Source of the DNA: Triangularia verruculosa
Lineage: Eukaryota > Ascomycota > Sordariomycetes > Sordariales > Podosporaceae
Assembly (NCBI GenBank): GCA_033296885.1
Contig: MU863884.1
Location: 1-64,000, forward strand
Direction: 5' to 3'
DNA length: 64,000 nucleotides
The position numbers and the translations under genes are program-made. Under the pieces are notes generated by a model. The model was not told the DNA's origin, ran no database searches, and worked only from the letters and a program-made list of their open reading frames with translations. Positions within the stretch are counted from its first letter, which is position 1. Each line of letters starts with the position of its first letter. Below are positions 42,872 to 52,909 of this stretch, piece by piece.

Positions 42872-43828
42872 TCAAGGCCACAACTCAACAACCTCCCACT
42901 CCCCCTCCAACTTCCCCCCAGCCAACTTTGCTCCCTGCCCATCCCCCTCCTCCCCCTGCTGCCGCTGCTGCTGCTCCCCCCGGTAAGTATACAACCACCT
43001 CCTCGGCCTCACCTCCTCCCTCAAATCAACCCTATCCACCTCCTCCGGCACAATCACCACAACCCTAAAATTCCCCCTCGCCACCACATCCCCCAAATCC
43101 TCCACCCTCTCCCCCAATTTTGCTTTCTGATGATAATCCACCGGCGCCCCCGACTCCGGCCCCCTAAAACTCCCCCTCATAACCGGGCTCAAATTCCCAA
43201 AATGCGCAGTCACCTCCCTCCCAAACTCCCATTCTTCCCCCCCCTTTTCCTCCAGTTTCCTCATCCTCTGTCTCAGCACCTCCCTCACTTTCATCGCACC
43301 ATCACTATCAGAATCAACATCCGGCCCCAAAACCCACGCCGTCCCCCTCACCCTCCACTGGGTCTTCGTCTCGTCCACCCAAAAGACAGCTTCAACTGGG
43401 CCGCCTCCACCTGAAGGGCCACCGGAGGCTGTCTGGGAGGTCCCGCCGGCGGTGTCGAAGATTTCGGCTGTTTTGGACATGCGGGCGTCGGTGGTGAAGG
43501 TGAGGAGGTCAGAGGTGAAGGTAGGGGGATTTAAAGGGGCGGGATTGTGGGGGTTCGAGGGGAGGGAGGCGAAGAAGCCGCGAAATACGCAGGTGCGTGC
43601 GCGGGGGAGGACGGGGATGGAGATGGAGGGGGAGAGGTGCTGGGGGACGGGGTGGAGGGTTGCGAGGGTGAAGATTGGGGGGGTGAGGTGGGAGAGGTGG
43701 GAGGAGAAGGGGTCTTTCCATGGGGCGGGTGGTGGGGAGGGAGGAGAAGACATTTTGAGGGGGGGTTTGGTTGCTGCTGGGTGGAGGTGGGATGAGATTG
43801 TTGATAGACGGCGGAGGTGGGTTGACAT
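42872..43828 (-). CDS. Alr4036-type FMN-binding (pyridoxamine oxidase-like) protein
   Basis: The protein belongs to the pyridoxamine 5'-phosphate oxidase-like superfamily, Alr4036 FMN-binding subgroup; the reaction of fungal members is not established. One exon, 318 aa. The core begins APWKDPFSSHL (about residue 35) and continues with ARTCVFRGFFASLP, SDLLTFTTDARMSK, VEAVFWVDETKTQWRVRGTAWVLG, and the C-terminal FRVVVIVPEEVDRVDL; the pattern R-(x)n-RGFF, TDxRxxK and W-(x)3-Q-(x)2-RxxG is that of the flavin-binding fold. ATG 43828 gives a 25-residue Arg/Ser/His-rich leader that could target mitochondria; an internal Met at residue 26 (MSSPPSPPP) is the other plausible start. Codon choice changes from C-ending at the N-terminus to G-ending in the C-terminal half. 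Confidence 0.82.
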   Translation of the reverse strand: MSTHLRRLSTISSHLHPAATKPPLKMSSPPSPPPAPWKDPFSSHLSHLTPPIFTLATLHPVPQHLSPSISIPVLPRARTCVFRGFFASLPSNPHNPAPLNPPTFTSDLLTFTTDARMSKTAEIFDTAGGTSQTASGGPSGGGGPVEAVFWVDETKTQWRVRGTAWVLGPDVDSDSDGAMKVREVLRQRMRKLEEKGGEEWEFGREVTAHFGNLSPVMRGSFRGPESGAPVDYHQKAKLGERVEDLGDVVARGNFRVVVIVPEEVDRVDLREEVRPRRWLYTYRGEQQQRQQGEEGDGQGAKLAGGKLEGEWEVVELWP

Positions 43829-46268
43829 TCGTTGGTTTGTTGTGGGAGGGTGGGGGTTGATGTTCTGGGGAGAGAGAATATTAAAATGGCGTTGAAGGGG
43901 TAAGTGAAGTTAGGTACGTCAGTGGTTGATGTGTTTTGGTGATCTTCAGAAGATGACTTCATCGCTGTGCGGGGCATTTGGGGTTGTTTGGCTACTGTCA
44001 TCCGTACCAGCATGCCAGCGGTGCGGGGTGAGTGGATTAGGTTAAACACCATGCACTTTGCGGGCCGCTCCGGTGTGTGAGACACTTTGTTTTCTGGGAC
44101 GTTTTGCGCCGTACTTATGTGGTATGTGAGGTCCGACGCAGGGTCTTGAAGCTGGCATGTAAGTAAGGGCTTACTTTGTACGTGACTGCAATACTCTCTT
44201 CGTGTGATTCTGAGCTAGGTATCTATATGAGGTTTAACGTCATCACGGGCTTGCCTCATGGTTCCTGTTGCAGACAGAGTATACCTAAGCGCTGGGGAGG
44301 CTGCACTAATATCGGATTATGGAACGACGCATATACCCTATGTGATGGTCTGGTGGACCTTGGGATATTTTTTCTCACGAACAAGATTAGCACCTTATAA
44401 CTGAAAGTTCATCAGTGAAGTCACAGCACATTTGGCCTCTCACGGAGGTGATGGCAGTAACTATCCCTTCTCACCGCAATGTCACCGAGGTGGGAGAGCT
44501 AGAACCGTGGATCGGACCGACTGTCCCGCAGCCAAGTCACCGGGAGTTTCGCTTGCGAGTCTTGGAAGTTATGTGCTTTGACCCCTTTCTTATCATATAA
44601 GAGAACCCATGTGATTGTAATTGCCTTGACGACCAGTATCGGCTTCAGCTGGGTGAAAATGTTTGCCTGGCTGACTTGAGGTGTACTGGTGTGCCTACCT
44701 GGATGAGGATCTTGATGGTGGTAATTAGGTAGAGACGGATGGGAATGGGGCTATGTTCGGTGCTGAACACAGTAGCAACCTTGATGGTAATGGGCTCAGT
44801 TGAAAGAAACCCGCGATTGTGGCAGCAGTGGAAGTCGCAAACTTTCGGCCTTGGAGAATGTTGATAGCTTGAAGGTATATGTAACTAGCATCCGCTTGGC
44901 CTGCAAGCGAAGGAGTTACATCATCTAGGGGTTGTTTGCTAGCTTAATGACCAGTACGAAAAGCATCATTCATTTTCGGCCCTCTCCGAGTGGTAATAAT
45001 GAGATGCTTAAAACTCGATTCCCTGTGATTCGGCGCTTTCGGGTTCACAAATATCATCACCATTTTCGTGCTACATCTTGCCAGACCTCGTCCCCTTCGG
45101 CTCACCTTTCAGAGATATCTTCCCAGATGTGATACAATATTTAGGGTCTGGTTCCCAAAATCGTGCACCTGGTTATACAAATGCTGAGAACAGGATCTCT
45201 TGTGCTGTTTCTCCTGGTGCTTCTCGAAGTGTGTAACACTGCCACGTGGTTCGGAAAACGAACAGTGCGAGGCAAACAGAGGTCATGGATTCTAAAAGAA
45301 GAAGAAGTTATAGATATTCTTTCCATCCTGGTCAGCTTCCTGAGTCATGAGAGCTATCGAATGCGAACAAGAGTTTCATTTCGGTCGTTATGTCTTAATA
45401 GCGTCCAATACGAGCTCAAGATCAACATATTCGGGAAGATAGCGTCATCGGCTCGGAACCCAGCCACTACTTTGTGTGAGCTGGTTTTCTTGTGTAACTA
45501 GTCTTGTGGGCTGCAGTTTTGAAGGCCGGTGTCCCAATGGCTGAGACGATAACTTCGATCAAGTGGGCCAGAGGACTTTGTAGAATTGAACGGTCATTCA
45601 ACACGAAGCAACCAATCATTCAATTCTAGCGTTTTCATGACGAAGTTCTTCAGCTGAGGCAAGAAGACAACTGGCAGGTGCTCTTGGTGTGAATCCGACT
45701 GCCACCATCACGCCAATGATAGAGGCAAGCGCGCTAGCTTGTCATGTAGCTGCCAACTGGAAGGCAGACCGCAAGACATGTCGATCTGCTCTTGCCGATC
45801 TCTACCACATAGACGCTCTTGCTTGAAATCGTGCCTGCAGAAATTAGTGTCTACCCCAGACCCGACGGCCAGAGACATCCATGGCTCGTATTCTCTGGGT
45901 TCCTTGACATATTTCCTTTGCTTCCATCTCATCCTCATATTCTCTGATTCCCTAACTCTCCTCAGCATCACACGTCCTTCATTGCTTCTCTATCTCATCT
46001 TTTGAAACCTATAGGCATCATTATCCTGCTTCCCGTGACCTTTACACGTTTCAACGCTCCTGCCTTGGTCACCCTTAACGCAAGTGGTGCCATCGTGCCA
46101 CTTCTCAGCTTGTATAAAACCTTCGCTGTCACCCTCTCTTTGGACTCCTACGCAACTTGAACGTTACCTCCTCTACCCGCATTTTGGACTTTTGGACTCG
46201 CAACCTTTTGGAGCCTTTTTGTCCTCTTGGAATCAACAGCTTTCTTCGATACCTGATTTTGCTTCGAC
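43829..46268. other. 2.4-kb gene-free stretch upstream of the GH17 gene
   Basis: This contains the upstream regions of two divergent genes. It is moderately AT-rich. One short frame with an ATG at 45181 encodes a hydrophobic N-terminus and is discussed among the findings; nothing else stands out apart from a TATA box listed separately. Confidence 0.45.
46113..46119 (+). promoter_or_regulatory. TATA box of the GH17 glucanase gene
   Basis: A perfect TATAAAA about 150 bases before the start codon, followed by a pyrimidine-rich leader. This fits a fungal TATA-type promoter. Confidence 0.5.
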
Positions 46269-47630
46269 ATGCGGAAAGTCCTGAGCCTTGCGGCTTTTGC
46301 TGCCGCCCTTACACCCGCTCTAGGAGCCGTGTTTGGTTACAACTCCGGTGCCCAAAAGCCCGGTGGTGTGAAGAATCAGGCCGACTACGAGAATGAGTTC
46401 CGGGCCGCCAAAGCCCTCGAAGGCGCCCCTGCTGGCGGTTTCGTCAGTGTTCGCCTGTTCACCATGCTTGTAAGTGTGTTTGAACGACTGTCGTGAGATC
46501 TCAGCTTACAGATTACCGCATTAGCAAGACGAGAACGCCGGAAACAATCCCATCGAAGCGATTCCCGCTGCCATCGCCACCAACATGAGGTTACTGCTCG
46601 GTTTGTGGGCGTCCGCTGGGTCAGCCAAGTTTGATAGAGAACTCGAGGCCCTCGTGACCGCCGTCAACCGCTACGGGGATGCCTTCATTAGACTGGTTGA
46701 TGGCATCTCTATTGGCAGCGAGGATCTGTACCGCAACTCGGCCTCTGTCGAGGAAGGTTCAAATCCAGGTGCTAACCCCCAAGTCATTATCGGCTACATC
46801 CAGAAGGTCCGGCAACGGCTCAGCAATACAAAGTTGAAGGCTCCCATTGGACATGTCGATACGTGGACGGCGTGGGTCAACGGCTCCAATGCGGCAGTGG
46901 TGACTGCTTGCGACTGGATCGGCATGGACGCCTACCCATACTGGCAATCAACAGCAACACCCAACAATGCCATTGAGCAAAGCCCGCGCCTCTTCCAAGA
47001 TGCTTTGGATAGGACCCGAGCAGCTTCACAAGGTAAACCTGTTTGGATCACAGAAACCGGCCACCCTGTCTCTGGTAGGACCTGGGGGCAATCTGTTGCC
47101 TCTGTCGAGAACGCTAAACGATACTGGAACGAAGTCGGCTGCCCGAGATTCGGGAAGGAGCCCATCTGGTGGTACAAGTTCCAAGGTGACCAGGTTGGGG
47201 ATCAGCCCAACTTCGGCATCACTCCTCCCGGGCAGCTGACGACCAAGCCGCTCTTTGATATTTCTTGCAAACCGGCTGGCTCATCGTGAGTCTAGGCCTT
47301 GACCCTTGGTATTCTAACATTGTTCAGGTATGCTCATACTTTGACAGAAGCCCGGAGCCTTCGCCTTTGTCTACAGGTCATCCTGCAGCCGGCGGTCCTC
47401 CCGTTTCTTCAAGTCTGTCTACCTCGAGCGGTGCTAGGAACAGCCCTAGAAGTGATGTTTCGACTTCGGCGTCGTCGACCATCACCGATTCGGTCACCCT
47501 TTTGAACGGCACCGTTTCCGCAACCTCGTCGTCGTCTCCTCCTGTCACAAACACGAATGGAGCCGGTCTCACAGCTGGCTCTATTGGTGGTGCCTTGGTT
47601 GGTATGTTGGCTGCCATTGTTGCCGTGTGA
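46269..47630 (+). CDS. GPI-anchored GH17 glucan endo-1,3-beta-glucosidase (EglC-like)
   Basis: A cell-wall enzyme that cuts or remodels beta-1,3-glucan. Exons are 46269-46469, 46525-47285 and 47348-47630 (414 aa). Residues 1-19 are a signal peptide (MRKVLSLAAFAAALTPALG). The GH17 barrel runs to about residue 320: FGYNSGAQKP at the first strand, SVRLFT, the acid/base Glu in IGSED (E133), DWIGMDAYPYWQ, and the nucleophile Glu in WITETGHP (E244), then WWYKFQGD. The third exon encodes a Ser/Thr-rich stalk followed by a hydrophobic C-terminus (GGALVGMLAAIVAV) preceded by NGAGL, a good GPI attachment context. Reading through the third exon junction would end the protein prematurely at a stop, so the last intron (GTGAGT donor, acag acceptor) is well supported. 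Confidence 0.94.
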
Positions 47631-48475
47631 TTGAAAGTTCGGCGGTGAGTTTGGTGGGAAAGTGAGTCTGTATATAGGGCGACGATTTTGGAGGCTGCAT
47701 ATTTCCTTGGGATGTACAGGAGTAGGGGACATACTGAAAGGGTGATTGAAAAGGGTGAAATGGCGAGGTGACGGATCTTGGTGGGGGTGGTTGTTGTATT
47801 ACATTGTTGTACTGTGTTTCTCTTGCTTCTAGGTTGATCTGAGTTACCCTAATCCAAGACTCTATGAGGTTGAGTGTCTTGAAAGTGGTGGTGTCTGACT
47901 ATGAGACGCTGTGTGTGGCCGATATATTGAACCTGGCCGAGACTCCTGTCGTTTAACAGCATGGACTAGGCTCCTAAGCCGGACCCTCTCCAAGCTGAAC
48001 CTCACAACGGCAGACGTTGAATTTGGGTTTCCCCGGTTGTTAGAGCGAGGGGGGACCGTCTGGAGTTCGTTTGTCATGAATCAAAACGACCTGCCTAAAT
48101 GGGATGAGGGCCCCAACAACCAGGTTCAGCCCTACGGGTACGCTTTTTGGGGGCTTTCAACCCCGGATTTCGGTGCTCCGAGGCTTACCCAGGGGGAGGG
48201 TGCTTGGCGCTAAAATGGTTGGGTTCCCGGTCCGTGGTGCCCGCTAAATTCCACTCGGGACACTTCAGCAAATGCTGACACCGAGTGTATCCACTTTGTT
48301 TTTCCCGCCCAGTCAGTCGCGTGTCCAGAGGGGAGCTTGACTGTGCCCCCTTTTTCTGTTCGTTGTCCTTTTTCTTACATTTTCCGGAAAGTCGGCCAAA
48401 CCAACGCGTCAACCCCGGAGAGAGATTGACGCGCAAACAAAAGAAGCAAAAAGAAGAGGGAGAATAACAAAAAAT
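47631..48475. other. Intergenic region between the GH17 and ZIP genes
   Basis: This holds the 3' flank of the GH17 gene and the promoter of the zinc transporter gene, both on the plus strand. A frame starting MCGRY at 47911 has a GTG start and no further similarity to SRAP proteins. No gene is seen. Confidence 0.5.
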
Positions 48476-49903
48476 ATGGGATTATCAAGGGTTAAACGCA
48501 CGTTATTCGTGCTGTGCTTGGTTGCGCTGGTGGTGTTTGTGGGAGAGGCTTGGGGGCACGCAGGGGGTAGTCACCACCATCACAATGTGAGGACGGCGGT
48601 GTCAGGGGAGGAGGTGACGGATGTGTCGAGGTTGAGCTTGGAGGAGGTTGGGGATGAGTTACAGGTTTGTTTTTTTTCTTTCCGCCCTTTCCTACCATAA
48701 AATGACAACAAGCTGACGATTGTTTTGGGTGGGTGGGTGAATATAGAAATGCGAAATCGTCCAGAAACTGTCGAATTTGAAAAACGCCGATGCCGCGCCC
48801 TCGAGCATGACGACGAAGGTATTTGGGTATTTGTTCCCCGGGAGCCCGGCGGTGAACGCGCTGCTGGCGACGCTGTATATTTCGGGGCCGCCGAATTTTC
48901 TGCTGGCGCTGTGCCCGACGGATATCAACCCGGACTCGCTGCAGGTTATGGTTGCGTTTGCGGTTGGGGGGTTGCTGGGGGATACGCTGTTTCACTTGCT
49001 GCCTGAGATTTTTGTGGGGGAGGCGGAGGAGGGGAGGGCGACGTTTGTGATGGTGGAGCCGAATAGGAATTTGCTGCTCGGGGTGGGGATTCTGGTTGGG
49101 TTTTTGGTTTTTGTGGGGATGGATAAGGGGTTGAGGATTGCGACGGGGGGTGCGGGGGGGCATGGGCATGATCATGGGCATGGGCATTCGCATGGGGAGG
49201 ATAAGGGGGTGAGTTCGGCGGTGGAGGAGAAGAAGGGGGAGTTGAAGAAGCGGAAGGGTGGGGAGAGGGAGGTGGTGGAAAAGGAGGAGGAAGAAGAAAA
49301 GAAGGAGGTTAATCCTAGTGTTAAGCTGGGTGGGTTGTTGAATATGATGTGAGTTTTTTGGGTTGGTGGTGGTGAGAGAGGTGGGAGATGCTAATATGGG
49401 TTGCTAGTGCCGACTTCACACACAACATCACCGACGGTCTCGCCATGTCAGCTTCGTTTTACGCTTCCCCTACCATCGGCGCTACGACTACTGTTGCGGT
49501 TTTCTTCCACGAGATTCCCCACGAGGTTGGCGATTTCGCTCTGCTGGTTCAGTCTGGGTTCACGAAGAAGCAGGCCATGGGTGCGCAGTTTGTTACGGCT
49601 ATCGGTGCTCTTCTCGGCACACTTATCGGCATTGCGATTCAGGAGTTTGGTGGAAACGGAGCGGGCGCTGATGCTGTGGCTATGGGCATGAACGAGGGTC
49701 TCTGGGGCACGAGCTTGACTTGGGGAGATATGCTGCTTCCTTTTACTGCCGGAACTTTCCTTTATGTTGGCACGGTGGCGGTTATTCCCGAGCTGCTGGA
49801 GACGGGCAAGAACAAGGCGGTGGAGCTGAAGAAGATGTTGGTGCAGTTCGCGGCGATTGCTGCTGGGGCGGGCATCATGCTTTACATCTCTTGGCATGAC
49901 TAA
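48476..49903 (+). CDS. ZIP-family zinc transporter, ZIP7/KE4 (Yke4) type
   Basis: This type moves zinc between the ER or Golgi lumen and the cytosol. Exons are 48476-48664, 48747-49348 and 49408-49903 (428 aa). Residues 1-27 form a signal sequence, followed by a luminal GSHHHH segment. The membrane part includes LQVMVAFAVGGLLGDTLFHLLPE, then a cytosolic loop with a His-rich metal-binding stretch (GHGHDHGHGHSHGE, about 199-214) and an unusually long Lys/Glu segment. The metal-site helices read IADFTHNITDGLA (from residue 264) and FHEIPHEVGDFALL (H298), the HNxxDG and HExPHE motifs that define the family. The last splice junction lies exactly within the first motif (AT + T encodes Ile), which confirms the third exon. 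Introns use GTTTGT and GTGAGT donors. Confidence 0.94.
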
Positions 49904-52900
49904 GTTTACATACTTGGAAGATAGAGGGGGTTTATTTGTTGTTGTTTTTCTGGTCGATTAGAAGCATAGGAGTGATTGGAGTGAGGATTTGGTCGGTTGA
50001 TGCACAAAAGTGTAAGAGTCATAGCTGTGATGGGAAAGGGTATTACTTAAGTGTATACTAGATATGATGCTATACAAGGTGGCTTGGATGGGTGGGTTAC
50101 TACTAGAGAGCATTATCGGATTTACCGGCATAAGAAAATGAAGAAGGGATGGGTCGTGCAAGCGTTATGTGTACTTTTGTAGAGTCATCATGTTCTAGAA
50201 TTCAGCGGTGAAGAAAGACAGGATTATTGAGCCTTAAAACTTGAAATCAGGCAGAAAGGTTGTTCAGAAAGGGGGATGCCATAGCGAGTACGCGTTATGC
50301 CGTGTACGTGTATTCGTAGCGACGGGAATACGCCCGGGTGAGATACAGTGTTCGGCTCGGGAGAGGGGAGGAGAGAACTATCGGATCGGGTACCAACTAG
50401 CATTTCCAGCAGGTCTGCTGAACGGGCCTTCAAGATTTGAAAAAATCTAGACTTTTTTGGGTGAGGTCAGATGGTGATGTCTTGACCGCACGGAGCTAAG
50501 AGCGGTGGAGTAGGATTTGGTGATGGCTACTACTCTGCAATGCATTGCTTTTAAACAAAGACTGACAGACGCCGCTATGGGTTGACAATGTCCAATCTAT
50601 TACACACACCCCTGCCAAGATGACTCCCCCGTCAGCCTTGTTGTACTGTAGCAAAAAGTTGGTTTTTTTTTTTAACGAAGTACAGTACATAGGGTGTGGT
50701 AGTGTAATCATAGCTGAGTCATATTAAATGAATGACATTTTGAAGGGGGTTGGGTTTTTGGACCCTGAACGGAGGTGAAAAGCTTTTTTGAAGATCTGAT
50801 GACGGTATATTGCACCATTCGCTTGAAACATGGTTATCCAGGTTTGTGGAAAGGGCGTGGAAAACAAGGTGGACAAGGGATGAGGGAAGAGACTGGAAAT
50901 GTCGAGGATATCGAGGTGGACGAAGCTAGCCCAAGACCTTGGGGTCTTTTGTCCCGTGTCCCGTGTACCGGTTGCTTGGGTCTTCCGGAAAGGGTAGTCG
51001 GGAGGGCATACCTTGCCTGGGCAGTCGGAACTGAGCCCGGCGCCACAAGAGGTGCCCAGCTTGAAGAAGGGTCTCTTCGGCAAGAGACCATCTTGCCGCG
51101 AGTGTCAATTCGTTATTGCAGGTAAAGGATGGGAACCTTGCGGACCATGCGGACCAAATTACTCTGTAGAGTAGCACTAAGCGGATACCCAGTCCCTCTG
51201 CGTGTTGGCCGGTGACTCCAACTGCACCTTCAACTTTTTTGTTGTTCATCAAGACTTGACACCTACAGTCTATTCGGGTGTTGCCGTTGACCGCTCCTCA
51301 TTCTGTGATGTTTTCAGTTCAGGTCCAACAATGAACATCCCGTAGACGTGTCAAGTGAGGTGAATACAAGCGAGCTAACGGGGAGAACGGCCTGGATTAT
51401 CGAGATCTGAATGTTTTCAGAGCGCCGTGATCGGGGCATGACCTTCAAACAATGGAGTTTACAGTGGGCCTGCTATGGGGTTCTGGGCTCGGCCTGCTGG
51501 GTCTACGCCGAGCGGGTCCATGATGCGATGCGGGGGGAGTGGGGTGGGCGGGGCACCGGTGGGGTTGTGAAGAGGAGGACCCGTTTGCTGTCATTGTCTG
51601 GGACCATGACCTTCACTAACACCGCTCGAGCTACGACGGTGAAGATGGGATGACGATTGTATGAGATGCTAATATCTCCGGGGCGCTTTTTCAGGTGTAC
51701 ACGCAAGGTGACAAGTCAGGGTCAATGCCGCAGACTGTTGGTAAGAATTGTGAAACTACTTGCTTACTTACAGATCGTTGCTCTTGGGAGATTGATGGCG
51801 ACACACAGGTCACATACACCAGATATTGAAAGCACAACGACTAGGTAAACCAGAAACAAGACCAAACCACATTGAGGCAGGGAAAACGGCTGACGTCGAA
51901 GCGATGGCCCAAATTTCCCTTTCACACTTTTGACATCCGATGGCCGGTCACGGACTTTTGCGCCTTTCGGCCAACAAGAGACGAAACGGCGGTGCCCGCT
52001 AAAAAAGCTCATCGATCACGGCTGGCTAGTGTCGAGAGCTCCGGCCAATGACAATCCCGGTCTGACGATCCTTGGTCCTCGTCAAGACCTGGGAGTCAGC
52101 CTTTTTCCCACTGTATGTCCACCAGGGAGTCCACGTCGATAGACATCCACGCCCTCTCTTGTAGCGAAGAGACTGGCCAGCATTTGTAACACAGAAGAAC
52201 GCAGGGCGCGAGGCGTTCGTCTGGGCTCTTGGCACCCTCCACTACAAGCATCCCACCCCCTGCCGGTGCCAAATAGCGGTTCAGGTTTCGGGGTCGACTG
52301 ACGACACGACCAACCGAGCCAAGAGCTGCCCCGCCCTCCTTTGATGCCGTCGACCAAAGTAGCAATGGCACACCCACTTCCACGTCCTTTTTGTCCATAT
52401 GCTCCAATCACACCCCCTGGCCCGGGCCAGGCAATGGTAGGCAGGGAAGGGGGGAGACATGGACGGCACCCGGGGAACAGAAGCAGGTTAGCCAGACCAT
52501 GCTCTGCCTCGTCGCCTAGCTCTCTTTTTCTTTTCTTTCCTGGCTTTGTAATGAGTCAAAAGCTTTGTTATCCACCGGTCTTCCCTGGGCCCAGCTATGC
52601 CATGGGCGCCAAGGACGGCTCGCTATAAGACGGCCCCGTACGCCGCTCAACGCCTGAGGCTATTATTGTTTTCCGAATCATCGATCCGAACCATCGGACC
52701 CTCTTCATCATTGTTTTGTTTGGCCAGCTCGCTGGGTGTGTGTGTTGTCTACCGGCACAGGTGACTGTCTTGAAAAGTTTGCTGGTCCACGGAAGCCAAC
52801 AGAGGGATCCAGTTACACCCGTCATTGACAGCAATTTCCCCTTATTATATATATATTGTCCTCTCTTTGCTGCCACCACTGGACTCGGTTCCAGCCCGTC

Positions 52901-52909
52901 TAGTCAACA
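49904..52909. other. 3-kb gene-free stretch upstream of the arrestin gene
   Basis: The region contains the 3' flank of the ZIP gene and a long upstream region. Open frames of up to about 120 codons occur on both strands, mostly with non-ATG starts and no similarity. A T10 run near 50666-50675 and a TATA box next to the arrestin gene are the only distinct elements. Confidence 0.45.
52844..52857 (+). promoter_or_regulatory. TATA element of the arrestin gene
   Basis: An alternating TA stretch (attatatatatatt) 53-66 bases before the arrestin ATG. If it is the core promoter, the 5' UTR is short. Confidence 0.45.

Noticed and set aside
47911..48213. Open frame starting MCGRY, like the SRAP/HMCES (YedK) family
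   Set aside because: The first codon is GTG, not ATG, only the first five residues resemble the family, and the remainder has no SRAP motifs. It is a chance match.
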